Assembly (NCBI GenBank): GCA_963645405.1
Contig: CAVISR010000024.1
Span: 1 to 34,022 of the forward strand
Source of the DNA: Colivivens sp963645405
GTDB taxonomy: Bacteria; Bacteroidota; Bacteroidia; Bacteroidales; Bacteroidaceae
Direction of reading: 5' to 3'
Length of the DNA stretch: 34,022 bases
The notes under the pieces were generated by a model, which saw only the letters and a list, made by a program, of their open reading frames with translations, did not search any database and was not told where the DNA came from. Positions 8,416-15,381 of the stretch are shown here, piece after piece; position 1 is the stretch's first letter; every line of letters begins with the position of its first letter. The position numbers were made by a program, and so were the translations under genes.

Positions 8416-9279
8416 TTATTCTGCCTCTTCAGCTGCTGGAGCTTCAGTTGCCTCTGCCTCTACTGGAGCTTCTTCCTGAGCTTCAGCCTCGGCCTTCTTG
8501 GCATTCTTGCGAGGACGTCTTGCCTTGTCGGCAGCTGCTGCACCCTTGTTGTCGTCCTGCTCACCGGCTGCTTCCATGTCAATCTTCTCAATCTTGCGCT
8601 CCTCGAGTCCTTCTGCAATTGCCTCGCAGCAAGCACCTACGATAACCTCGATTGACTTTGAAGCATCGTCGTTGGCTGGAATCATGAAGTCAACATTGCT
8701 TGGGTTTGAGTTTGTGTCGACAATTGCAAACACTGGAATACCCAGACGGTTTGCCTCATGTACGGCGATGTGTTCCTTCATTACGTCGACTACGAAAAGT
8801 GCTGCAGGAAGACGAGTAAGGTCGGCAATTGAACCGAGGTTCTTCTCGAGCTTCTCGCGCTTGCGGCGAATCTGAAGGTTCTCACGCTTTGACAACTTGT
8901 CGTATGTTCCGTCTGCCAACAGCTTGTCGATGTTCGACATTTTCTTCACTGCCTTGCGGATTGTAGGGAAGTTGGTAAGCATACCGCCTGGCCAACGCTC
9001 GATGACGTATGGCATGTTGACTGACTTTGCCTTCTCGGCAACGATGTCCTTTGCCTGCTTCTTTGTAGCAACGAAAAGGATTCTCTTGCCTGACTTTGCA
9101 ATCTGCTTGAGAGCATCTGCTGCTTCTTCAACGCAGTCTACAGTCTTGTTGAGGTCGATGATATGAATACCGTTGCGCTCCATGAAGATATAAGGAGCCA
9201 TTGCAGGATTCCATTTTCTCTTGAGGTGTCCGAAGTGACAACCTGCTTCCAATAATTGTTCGAAATTAGTTCTAGACAT
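8416..9279 (-). CDS. rpsB: 30S ribosomal protein S2
   Basis: 287 aa. The start MSRTNFEQLLEAGCHFGHLKRKWNPAMAPYIF is the S2 signature; FVATKKQAKDIV, RWPGGMLTNFPTIRKAVKKM and PVFAIVDTNSNP are also diagnostic. The C-terminus has an acidic Ala/Glu-rich extension of about 60 residues (AEAEAQEEAPVEAEATEAP) not present in shorter S2 proteins and common in this phylum. S2 joins the 30S platform late and S1 depends on it. The gene lies third in the operon, after a 173-nt gap holding three hairpins that may regulate it. Confidence 0.97.
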   Translation of the reverse strand: MSRTNFEQLLEAGCHFGHLKRKWNPAMAPYIFMERNGIHIIDLNKTVDCVEEAADALKQIAKSGKRILFVATKKQAKDIVAEKAKSVNMPYVIERWPGGMLTNFPTIRKAVKKMSNIDKLLADGTYDKLSKRENLQIRRKREKLEKNLGSIADLTRLPAALFVVDVMKEHIAVHEANRLGIPVFAIVDTNSNPSNVDFMIPANDDASKSIEVIVGACCEAIAEGLEERKIEKIDMEAAGEQDDNKGAAAADKARRPRKNAKKAEAEAQEEAPVEAEATEAPAAEEAE

Positions 9280-9328
9280 AATTCTTGTTTGATTTGTTTG
9301 TTTACTTTCCTTTTAGTTTGAAAACCAG

Positions 9329-9430
9329 CTCTCAAGTAGCCTCTGAGGGATCTTGAGAGTTTAGATACTAAACCCCTGTCCAAGCTCATGCCGCCCCTCG
9401 CTGTGGAACATGCACAGATGCAGTCCACAG
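9329..9430 (-). promoter_or_regulatory. Structured region between rpsI and rpsB (candidate S2 leader)
   Basis: Three perfect inverted repeats occur in about 100 nt. CTCTCAAG (9329-9336) pairs with CTTGAGAG (9352-9359), with an inner CCT/AGG stem. GTTTAG (9359-9364) pairs with CTAAAC (9368-9373). CTGTGGA (9401-9407) pairs with TCCACAG (9424-9430), with an inner TGCA/TGCA stem. None is followed by a long T-run on the minus strand and no TAnnTTTG box is present, so this looks like an internal mRNA leader rather than a terminator or promoter. Feedback control of rpsB by S2 is an inference from gene order. Confidence 0.6.
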
Positions 9431-9452
9431 GAAGGATGACAATATGTTTGTA

Positions 9453-9839
9453 TTAACGCTTGCTGAACTGGAATCTGCGACGAGCCTTTGGTCTACCTGG
9501 TTTCTTGCGTTCAACGACACGAGAATCGCGGGTAATGAATCCTTCTGCACGAAGAGCTTTCTTGTCGTCTGCGTTAATCTTTACGAGTGCACGGGCAATG
9601 GCAAGGCGAAGAGCCTGAGACTGACCTGTGTAACCGCCACCATAGACGTTTACCTTGATGTCATACTTGTCGGCAACATCAAGAAGGTTCAATGGTTGCT
9701 TTACAACAAACTGAATCAGTTCTGATGGGAAGTACTCCTTAAGATCTCTCTTGTTGATAGTGATCTTGCCTGTACCCTCTGTAAGATATACGCGAGCAAC
9801 TGCGGCTTTACGACGACCTAATGCATTAATCATTTCCAT
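9453..9839 (-). CDS. rpsI: 30S ribosomal protein S9
   Basis: 128 aa. It opens with MEMINALGRRKAAVARVYL and ends with the classic KKPGRPKARRRFQFSKR tail, whose terminal Lys-Arg reaches the P-site tRNA anticodon loop in bacterial ribosomes. The GGGYTGQSQALRLAIARAL core is also diagnostic. It starts 13 nt after the rplM stop, and the L13-S9 pair is nearly universal. ATG 9839 gives the family N-terminus. Confidence 0.97.
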   Translation of the reverse strand: MEMINALGRRKAAVARVYLTEGTGKITINKRDLKEYFPSELIQFVVKQPLNLLDVADKYDIKVNVYGGGYTGQSQALRLAIARALVKINADDKKALRAEGFITRDSRVVERKKPGRPKARRRFQFSKR

Positions 9840-9852
9840 ATATCTTCTTTAT

Positions 9853-10314
9853 TTATTTCAGTGTATTAATATCGATTACCTTAGGGCTCTGAGCCTCCTG
9901 CTTGTGTTCTGCCCCTTCATATACATAAAGGTTGCCGAGCAACTTTGAACCAAGATGTCCCTTGGTAAGCATGCCCTTCACTGCGTGACGGATGATTTTC
10001 TCATAACCGTTAGGACGCTTTGCCAGCTCCGTTGGGTTCATCTTGTGCTGACCGCCTGGATAACCAGAGAATGTGATGTACTGCTTGTCGCTCCACTTCT
10101 TTCCAGAGAACTTAATCTTGCTTGCGTTGATGATGATGACATTGTCACCGCAATCCTGGTTTGGAGTGAAACATGGCTTGTACTTGCCACGCAAAATCTT
10201 TGCCACCTTTGAGCAAAGGCGACCAACTGTCTGATCTGTTGCATCTACAACGACCCATTGCTTGTCAGCTTCTTCTGGTGTGACACAACGAGTCCGTGCA
10301 CTTAATGTATTCAT
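9853..10314 (-). CDS. rplM: 50S ribosomal protein L13
   Basis: 153 aa from ATG 10314. It contains KQWVVVDATDQTVGRLCSKVAKILRGKYKPCFTPNQDCGDNVIIINASKI and the YPGGQHKMNP and VKGMLTKGHLGSKLLGNLYVYEG segments typical of L13, an early assembly protein of the large subunit. A longer reading from a TTG at 10338 would add eight basic residues; MNTLSARTRCV is preferred because it matches the family N-terminus and uses ATG. First gene of the operon, about 180 nt downstream of a strong promoter, leaving a long leader with a possible attenuator. Confidence 0.96.
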   Translation of the reverse strand: MNTLSARTRCVTPEEADKQWVVVDATDQTVGRLCSKVAKILRGKYKPCFTPNQDCGDNVIIINASKIKFSGKKWSDKQYITFSGYPGGQHKMNPTELAKRPNGYEKIIRHAVKGMLTKGHLGSKLLGNLYVYEGAEHKQEAQSPKVIDINTLK

Positions 10315-10348
10315 TTTCGTTCTTCTTTTAATGTTCAATTAATATCAC

Positions 10349-10393
10349 AAAAAATTACTCCATTCCCGAGCCACTAACGAGAGCCCGGTGGAG
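10349..10393 (-). terminator. Candidate attenuator hairpin in the rplM leader
   Basis: On the minus strand CTCCA (10393-10389) can pair with TGGAG (10362-10358), with a supporting CCG/CGG stem inside. AATTTTTTG follows at once (T-run about 10354-10349). The hairpin ends 35 nt before the rplM start codon, so it would stop transcription before the ribosomal genes. The same 5' arm can pair differently (CCAC with GTGG), giving a possible mutually exclusive fold. Confidence 0.45.
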
Positions 10394-10477
10394 ATGTAGT
10401 TTTTTTGGATGATTCACAGACCACACTGACCGGCCAAAGTCAACGCTATCTACACACCCGTCCAGGAGGACCATCAT
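10355..10477 (-). other. Possible 40-codon leader reading frame before rplM
   Basis: Two adjacent ATG codons (10477 and 10474) open a frame of 40 codons that ends in TAA at 10355, exactly at the base of the attenuator hairpin. A GGAGG sequence (minus strand 10483-10479) lies just before the first ATG and can pair with CCTCC (10469-10465), placing both ATGs in the loop. The encoded peptide begins MMVLLDGCVDSVDFG and resembles nothing I know. Spacing from GGAGG to the second ATG is only about 4 nt. Translation is unproven. Confidence 0.25.
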
Positions 10478-10502
10478 GCCTCCCCTGATAATAATCGGCT
10501 TG

Positions 10503-10533
10503 CAAAGGTAGTGCTTTTTTATAAACCGACAAA
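10503..10533 (-). promoter_or_regulatory. Promoter of the rplM-rpsI-rpsB-tsf operon
   Basis: The minus strand reads TTTG (10533-10530), 19 nt, then TACCTTTG (10510-10503). This is a full match to the Bacteroidetes consensus TTTG-N19-21-TAnnTTTG. The predicted transcript starts near 10496, giving a leader of about 180 nt. Confidence 0.85.
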
Positions 10534-10604
10534 ACAATTGAAGACTTTTATTTCATTATTCCCCGTCAAAACACGTCAATTAACAGCATTTTGACTTCTC
10601 AACC

Positions 10605-10635
10605 CTTGTTGTTAGCCATCTTTTTCTTAACTTTG
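10605..10635 (+). promoter_or_regulatory. Promoter of the predicted outer-membrane protein gene
   Basis: TAACTTTG at 10628-10635 matches the -7 box, with CTTG (partial -33) 19 nt upstream at 10605-10608. Predicted leader is about 30 nt. It is back to back with the rplM promoter. Confidence 0.65.
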
Positions 10636-10669
10636 CAGCACTCAAACCAAAGAGCCAAACCAAAGAAAG

Positions 10670-11743
10670 ATGAAGAAACTTGTTTTGCTACCACTGATGA
10701 CAATTATGTCAGTTGCCACGACACAGGCACAGATACAGTTGAACCATGTCGACGTATCTGTCACTGCCGGAACAGACGGCATCGGCTTCGACATGGGAAT
10801 GCCAGTAAACGACTACATACAGGTCCGCACCGGAGCATCGTTCATGCCCCACATGAAAAAGCACATCTCGTTTGACACAGTAATAGGCGAAACCGACCCC
10901 ACCCTATCGGACGAAGAGAACAAGGCACAGTCGACGGCACGACTCAACGAGTTGTGCGACCTGCTGGAAAATGTCACCGGCAATCCCGTCAACCAGAACG
11001 TAAGCACCGTCAGAGAAGCCACATTCAACAACTTCAAGTTCCTGGTCGATATCTTTCCCTTCAAAAACAACAAGCATTGGCACGTCACCACAGGATTCTA
11101 CCTGGGCAGTTCAAGAATATCCAAAGTCTACAACACCGCAACCGACATGACAACCCTCATGGGAATCACTATATATAATAATATGTATAGGAGCGCGCTG
11201 TCGGAGAATCCAATCCTCGAATACAACGGAAATGCCATCTATATGCCCGAATCATTCACCGAACGGGTGCTGGAATACGGAGAGATGGGAATCGTCGTAG
11301 GCGAATACTCACATGACATCTATGCCGACGAAGACGTACTTTGGGACTACACTGCATACGACCCGATTACAGGAGACGTACTTCATGAAGAAGGAGACAT
11401 TCGCTATGCCAAAGGCGAACTGATGCATCACAAGGGAGATGAATACCGCATCACTCCCGACGAAAACAATATGCTGAAGGCAAACTCAAAGACCAACAGT
11501 TTCCGTCCTTATATCGGAGTCGGTTATTCAGCCAATATCACCAAGGACCTCCGCACCTCCATCTCCATCGATGCCGGCATGCTCATGTGGGGAGGCACAC
11601 CCACCATCACCATGCACGACGGCACCAACGTGCGCAATGACCTTCAGAACCTGCGAGGAAAGTTTGCCGACTATGTCGACTCAATGTCAAAACTGAAAGT
11701 CTACCCCGTCATCAATCTCAGACTGACACGACGACTATTCTGA
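10670..11743 (+). CDS. Predicted outer-membrane beta-barrel protein, function unknown
   Basis: 357 aa. The signal peptide MKKLVLLPLMTIMSVATTQAQ is followed by alternating hydrophobic and polar segments (HVDVSVTAGTDGIGFDMGMPVNDYIQVRTGASFMP; FRPYIGVGYSANITKDLRTSISIDAGMLMWGG) and a final strand VYPVINLRLTRRLF ending in Phe, as expected for an outer-membrane barrel. A long extracellular or plug-like segment of about 60-270 sits between the strands. I do not recognise a named family. It is a single-gene unit with its own promoter. One odd detail: codons at 11168-11190 are strikingly AT-rich and match a 3' intergenic segment at 11805-11827 in 21 of 23 positions. Confidence 0.7.
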   Translation: MKKLVLLPLMTIMSVATTQAQIQLNHVDVSVTAGTDGIGFDMGMPVNDYIQVRTGASFMPHMKKHISFDTVIGETDPTLSDEENKAQSTARLNELCDLLENVTGNPVNQNVSTVREATFNNFKFLVDIFPFKNNKHWHVTTGFYLGSSRISKVYNTATDMTTLMGITIYNNMYRSALSENPILEYNGNAIYMPESFTERVLEYGEMGIVVGEYSHDIYADEDVLWDYTAYDPITGDVLHEEGDIRYAKGELMHHKGDEYRITPDENNMLKANSKTNSFRPYIGVGYSANITKDLRTSISIDAGMLMWGGTPTITMHDGTNVRNDLQNLRGKFADYVDSMSKLKVYPVINLRLTRRLF

Positions 11744-11763
11744 TGCGGAAGCATTTGAGCGAG

Positions 11764-11782
11764 TGCGGGCCTGTGAACCGCA
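11764..11782 (+). terminator. Weak hairpin after the outer-membrane protein gene
   Basis: TGCGG (11764-11768) pairs with CCGCA (11778-11782), followed by TTATATATA. The stem is short and the tail is AT-rich rather than a T-run. It is the best terminator candidate downstream of the stop codon at 11743. Confidence 0.35.
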
Positions 11783-11815
11783 TTATATATAACTTGTGGA
11801 TTGTACTATATATAA
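11783..11815. repeat. 9-bp AT inverted repeat
   Basis: TTATATATA (11783-11791) and TATATATAA (11807-11815) form a perfect inverted repeat separated by 15 nt. The right arm begins a segment (11805-11827) that matches coding sequence at 11168-11190 with two mismatches. Confidence 0.5.
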
Positions 11816-11862
11816 TAAGGTGTATAGCGAGCTGTGCTCGAGTGGCATTGTAATAAGAACTC

Positions 11863-11985
11863 GCCCTCTCCGAGGGTGTTAAAGGGAAGAACCCTCCTAA
11901 ATCCACTCCTGAAGGAAAGGATTTACCGTCCGGATGGAGCGGGCAGGCTTGAGCGCAGGAATAGGAGCTAGCCCTCTCCGAGGGC
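11863..11985 (-). repeat. Dispersed hairpin repeat, copy 1 (double hairpin)
   Basis: The minus strand contains GCCCTCGGAGAGGGC (11985-11971), a 6-bp stem with a 3-nt loop. Then 33 nt, the palindrome CCATCCGGACGG (11937-11926), a linker, and a second diverged hairpin ACCCTCGGAGAGGGC (11877-11863). The same arrangement with the same 33-nt spacing occurs at 20679-20738. It is noncoding or at most incidentally open. Confidence 0.8.
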
Positions 11986-12001
11986 GTTAGATACGAGCGA
12001 C

Positions 12002-12358
12002 TTGCTCTTTCCCGACTGTCCCATACGTAACGTCCTCTCACGTGTGGGCGACAAATGGTCGTTGCTGGTGATGCACACACTGATGGAGCGCCCTGCCCCA
12101 ATGCGTTTCTCTGCCTTACGCAAGGCTGTGCCGGACATCTCGCAAAAAGTACTGACCACCACGTTGCGGCATTTGGAACAAGACCAGTTCGTGGAACGTA
12201 TGGTATATGCTGAAGTCCCTCCACGAGTGGAATACCGAATATTGGAACGTGGCAGGTCGTTCATGACAGCCTGCCAACCCATGATAGAATGGGCAGCGGA
12301 CCACCTCGCAGAAATAGTGAAGCGCCGTGAAGATGAGCAGGGAAGATTTACCCTTTGA
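12002..12358 (+). CDS. HxlR-family winged-helix regulator, N-terminus lost or non-ATG start
   Basis: About 118 aa from a TTG at 12002. The family pattern is clear: CPIRNVLSRVGDKWSLLVMHTL, then RFSALRKAVPDISQKVLTTTLRHLEQDQFVER, then YAEVPPRVEYRILERGRS. These are the helix-turn-helix and wing of HxlR-type DNA-binding proteins, usually dimeric repressors or activators that sense reactive or redox compounds. The frame has no ATG; it opens inside the dispersed repeat after a stop at 11969, and only about 5-15 family residues are missing. Either translation starts at TTG, or the repeat replaced the original start and the gene is dying. It overlaps the convergent ATPase gene by 11 nt. Confidence 0.7.
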   Translation: MLFPDCPIRNVLSRVGDKWSLLVMHTLMERPAPMRFSALRKAVPDISQKVLTTTLRHLEQDQFVERMVYAEVPPRVEYRILERGRSFMTACQPMIEWAADHLAEIVKRREDEQGRFTL

Positions 12359-13775
12359 ACAAATCGTCAAGCGTCACCTGACCTTGCAGACATGAGGAGT
12401 ATTTGTTTGCCTTGATTCCTCCGGATGCCACCAACGTGAGGCGTAGGGTCTTTTTAGTACTCGTCACGTCACGGAACAACTGACGGCGTTCCTGCATCCA
12501 TTCCGCATAGTCCTTTTTCATGTCATATTGTCCCATGCAATATTTCATTTCGCAGAGGTCAATAGACTTGTCACTGCGGTCTATAACAAGGTCAATCTGA
12601 GCGCCTTGTGTATCGCTCTTGTATGACCATGAACATACATTGCTGGCGATGCCGCTGATACCCAACGCCTGCTTAATTTGGTCAACGTGGTGTATGCAGA
12701 CTTGCTCGAAGGCATAACCTGCCCATGTATTGCGCTTTGCGTCCGGCATATTACTCCACGCATGTTTGTCAAGACCTTGATAACCTTTTACGAAACGAAG
12801 GTAGAAGAGTGTGTACATGTCCGACAGTTGATAAAGCATGCCCTTGCCTTTTTTCCCGTAGGCTTGATAACTACGTAGAAAATCACAATTCTTCAGATTG
12901 TCAAGTATCTCGGAAAGCTTGCCGTTGTTGTCAATCTTCAGAATATCGACAATTTCCTCCCGGGTAAGTCCACGCAGTTTGGTCGCGAGAGTTTCCACAA
13001 CCTTTCTATATAGCACTGCTTCATTGAAAAGTGACTTGAAGAGGAAATCATATTCCGTTGCCAAGATGGCATTTTGGCCAAAGAACAGTTCATCTACGTT
13101 TTGGGCAAGGCTTAACGTCGGATTCAGCAGTGAAAGGTAGAATGGTGTGCCTCCCAGCACCATGTAGGCATCAAGTATCTCCTGACGCTGCCACTCTATG
13201 CCGATACTTTCGAGATAATCCTCCGTTTCCTTAAGGGTGAATGGGGCAAGGCGTATTGGACGAGTGACGCGATTGTGAAGTCCACCTTTGTCACCAAGCA
13301 GTTTGTTGGTCATCCATGTCGTTGCACTTCCGCACACCACGAGCTTAAAGCCGTTGCGTGAAGACGCCCAACTGTTCCAGAACATTTCCAAGGCTCTGAT
13401 GAAATTGGACTTGGGAGTATCCATCCACGGCAGTTCGTCAATGAATACCGTTATCTTTGATTGTGTAGATTTAGTTTCAAGATATTCCTCCAGTTGTCTG
13501 AAAGCTTCAAACCAGTCTTGCGGACGTTTGAGTTTCATGCCGCTGTATTTCAAGAGCTGTTCCTGCCAGTTCCTCAGTTGCTCCGACTTGGATATCTGAT
13601 AGATACCCGTAGCATAGAAATCGAAAGTGTCGTTGAAGAACTGCTTCACCAGAAATGTCTTGCCGATGCGCCGTCTTCCATACACCGCTATAAACTCTGG
13701 TTTTGACGACTCTACACAAGCGGTGAGGATATCCTGCTCGTGCCGTCTTCCGATAATATTGCTGTTGTACCCCAT
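12348..13775 (-). CDS. ATPase with DUF234-like nuclease-fold C-terminus
   Basis: 475 aa from ATG 13775 (MGYNSNIIGRRHEQDILTAC); sequence upstream of this ATG would add 81 residues with no family similarity. Walker A is GRRRIGKT (33-40) and Walker B is ITVFIDE (Asp113-Glu114). A winged-helix segment lies near 270-320. The C-terminal 120 residues carry GAQIDLVIDRSDKSIDLCEMKYC, an Asp...Glu-x-Lys arrangement typical of the PD-(D/E)XK fold in DUF234 proteins. Such ATPases are very common in Bacteroidetes and archaea, with function unclear; roles in mobile-element or DNA-associated processes have been suspected. It is a single-gene unit. It belongs to the same broad ATPase superfamily as the gene at 5900 but is not a recent duplicate. 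Confidence 0.85.
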   Translation of the reverse strand: MGYNSNIIGRRHEQDILTACVESSKPEFIAVYGRRRIGKTFLVKQFFNDTFDFYATGIYQISKSEQLRNWQEQLLKYSGMKLKRPQDWFEAFRQLEEYLETKSTQSKITVFIDELPWMDTPKSNFIRALEMFWNSWASSRNGFKLVVCGSATTWMTNKLLGDKGGLHNRVTRPIRLAPFTLKETEDYLESIGIEWQRQEILDAYMVLGGTPFYLSLLNPTLSLAQNVDELFFGQNAILATEYDFLFKSLFNEAVLYRKVVETLATKLRGLTREEIVDILKIDNNGKLSEILDNLKNCDFLRSYQAYGKKGKGMLYQLSDMYTLFYLRFVKGYQGLDKHAWSNMPDAKRNTWAGYAFEQVCIHHVDQIKQALGISGIASNVCSWSYKSDTQGAQIDLVIDRSDKSIDLCEMKYCMGQYDMKKDYAEWMQERRQLFRDVTSTKKTLRLTLVASGGIKANKYSSCLQGQVTLDDLFKG

Positions 13776-13793
13776 TGTATCGTAATTTGACGG

Positions 13794-13801
13794 CAAAGAT
13801 A
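13794..13801 (-). promoter_or_regulatory. -7 promoter box for the DUF234-type ATPase
   Basis: The minus strand reads TATCTTTG, about 19 nt before the start codon, with no clear -33 box at the standard spacing. The leader would be about 12 nt. Confidence 0.55.
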
Positions 13802-13952
13802 CGACAAAAAAAACGAAAACATGCCGATAAGTGTGCGAAATCTCAATAAATAGTCGAGATTTAGCACGACTATCAAGGTATTTATACAAAAATATCGAGG
13901 TATTTATACAAAAGTAGCAAATACAAAGGACAAGGCAAACACTGCTAAACAG

Positions 13953-14010
13953 AACGCGAATAGTACTCATCTGCCAACGCGAATAGTACTCATCTGCCAA
14001 TGCGAATGGT
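13953..14010. repeat. 23-bp tandem repeat, two and a half copies
   Basis: Units begin at 13953, 13976 and 13999 with an exact 23-bp period; the core is AACGCGAATAGTACTCATCT. The shared ends GCCAACG and CTCATCT and the same period tie it to the array at 7145-7255, although the centre of the unit differs. Confidence 0.8.
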
Positions 14011-14042
14011 ACTACCATCCCACAAGCAAAGTTCCCAAAAAC

Positions 14043-14074
14043 AAAAATCAGCCGTTAGAGGACCTAACGACTGA
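14043..14074 (-). terminator. Intrinsic terminator after the dockerin-protein gene
   Basis: On the minus strand TCAG-CGTTAG pairs with CTAACG-CTGA (stems 14048-14051/14071-14074 and 14053-14058/14064-14069), followed by ATTTTTG (14047-14041). It lies about 90 nt after the stop codon at 14166, beyond the 19-bp repeat array. Confidence 0.8.
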
Positions 14075-14102
14075 CATTTGTTTTCTGCGGTTATTATCTA
14101 AT

Positions 14103-14158
14103 CTAATGCCAAACTAATGACCTGATGCCAAACCAATGACCTGATGCCAAACCAAGCA
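14103..14158. repeat. 19-bp tandem repeat in the dockerin-gene 3' region
   Basis: Three units begin at 14103, 14122 and 14141 with core CTGATGCCAAACCAATGAC, the third truncated. It lies between the stop codon and the terminator, so it would be transcribed in the 3' untranslated region. Confidence 0.85.
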
Positions 14159-14165
14159 TCATGCA

Positions 14166-15377
14166 TCAGAGACCTTTTATTACTTCGTAGATTGTGAGGA
14201 CATCCTGGGTGTCGACTTTGCCATCGCCATTGACATCGTACTTCTCGTCTGCATCAGAAGCTGACCTCATCACATCATATACATTCAGCACGTCCTGAGT
14301 GTCGACTTTGCCGTCGCCATTGACATCTTCCTGCTTCTGCTGTGCTATTGATTCCTTGTACTCTGCATACTCGCTCTCGGTCATCAGCGTTATCTCTGAT
14401 GCTGTGCCTGAAGCAACCGGCAAGTAGGACTGGTTGGCATTGAGATAGCGGTTGTCATCATCTCCCCACCAGTTGACGTGCAAGGCAGAGGTTTCAGAGT
14501 TGAGGGTCAACTTACCTTCAGCATTGACACCCCACACACGCATCGACGAGACATCGAATGCAGTGATGGCATCTTTCGAATTTTCGCGGAACTCATTGCA
14601 GAAATAAACGCCCTTCAGGACATTGCCCGATAAAGCATCGTACTTCCCGGTAAGCAGATTGAGTCTGTTGTCTGACTTGTCGGCTGACGAGCACTCAATG
14701 ATTAATGGTGTGGAAGCGGGAATGACATCTGTCGTCACCTCCGACAATACTGCTATGTCACCACCGACCTTGCTCACATAGTAAGCCTTCATGCCGGAAG
14801 AGGCGAAGGAAAAGGCAAAGTCTGCATAGAACGGAGCATAATACTTGCCACCGGCACTTATACTCGGTGAAACTCCGAAGTATGAATCAGTGGATGCATC
14901 TATCGGTTCAACCAACCAACGGCGGGTAGCACCCTTTCCAGTGGTGCCAAGTGTATTGAAGTCTCCGCCCCAACTGCCGGCATCGCTTAGATAAAGTGTC
15001 ACGCCGCTTTCTGTGGCACTGACCTGGTAGAAGGTCAAGTTGTCCTTGGTTCCAGTCGTCTTTATCTCCACATAACGTCCGATAATCTTGTAGACACCCG
15101 TGCCCTGCGATGTAATGTCCCAGTAGTTGCCTCCCTTGTTCTCGAAGTAAAGCACGGAACCGGGTTCAGACAAAGAGGCATCAAGTCCGTTCCACAACTG
15201 TATGGCAGCCATATCTGCAGTGGTGGCAGCATAGTTGATGCTTCCTGTATTGTCGCACACTCTGAAGTAGTTGTCCGTCCCATAGTTCTTCACCCTATAG
15301 AAACCGCTACCCGAGAGCTGGGCATTTGCCAATACAGTCACCGTTGCAAGCAATAATATAAATCCGAGTCGTTTCAT
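14166..15377 (-). CDS. Secreted protein with C-terminal dockerin-like calcium-binding pair
   Basis: 403 aa from ATG 15377 (MKRLGFILLLATVTVLANAQ, a clear signal peptide); an upstream TTG start would fall in the repeat array. The N-terminal half (GFYRVKNYGTDNYFRVCDNTGSINYAA) resembles lectin-like or RICIN-like beta-trefoil segments seen in Prevotella secreted proteins; this is tentative. The C-terminus has two copies of DVNGDGKVDTQDVL (about 350-378 and 379-403), each a Ca2+-binding F-hand, together a type I dockerin-like module. Dockerins in Bacteroidetes are mostly outside cellulosomes, and no cohesin gene is visible here. It lies downstream of the OmpA gene, behind that gene's terminator; no clear promoter of its own was seen. 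The immediate 5' region is a five-copy tandem repeat. Confidence 0.75.
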   Translation of the reverse strand: MKRLGFILLLATVTVLANAQLSGSGFYRVKNYGTDNYFRVCDNTGSINYAATTADMAAIQLWNGLDASLSEPGSVLYFENKGGNYWDITSQGTGVYKIIGRYVEIKTTGTKDNLTFYQVSATESGVTLYLSDAGSWGGDFNTLGTTGKGATRRWLVEPIDASTDSYFGVSPSISAGGKYYAPFYADFAFSFASSGMKAYYVSKVGGDIAVLSEVTTDVIPASTPLIIECSSADKSDNRLNLLTGKYDALSGNVLKGVYFCNEFRENSKDAITAFDVSSMRVWGVNAEGKLTLNSETSALHVNWWGDDDNRYLNANQSYLPVASGTASEITLMTESEYAEYKESIAQQKQEDVNGDGKVDTQDVLNVYDVMRSASDADEKYDVNGDGKVDTQDVLTIYEVIKGL

Positions 15378-15381
15378 ATTA

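Larger units (their letters stand above)
10315..10669. other. Divergent promoter region rplM / outer-membrane protein
   Basis: It contains the rplM leader with its hairpins and possible short frame, the strong rplM promoter, and the promoter of the divergent gene. Nothing else is recognised. Confidence 0.6.
13776..14165. other. Intergenic region with two repeat arrays and a terminator
   Basis: From left to right it holds the ATPase promoter box, an AT-rich stretch in which ATTTATACAAAA-like segments recur near 13878-13915, the 23-bp array, the terminator at 14043-14074 and the 19-bp array at 14103-14158. No gene is supported. Confidence 0.6.

Noticed and set aside
11718..12224. 168-codon minus-strand frame across the repeat and HxlR
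   Set aside because: It is antisense to the clear HxlR domain, and its remaining part merely translates the dispersed repeat (LTPSERASSY, PDGKSFP).
13776..14018. Longer N-terminus (81 residues) for the DUF234-type ATPase
   Set aside because: The added sequence lies over the -7 box and AT-rich intergenic DNA and has no family similarity; the canonical start is ATG 13775.
14166..15377. Cellulosome-type assembly suggested by the dockerin pair
   Set aside because: No cohesin, scaffoldin or cellulase gene is in the window, and dockerin-like pairs are common in Bacteroidetes proteins unrelated to cellulosomes.
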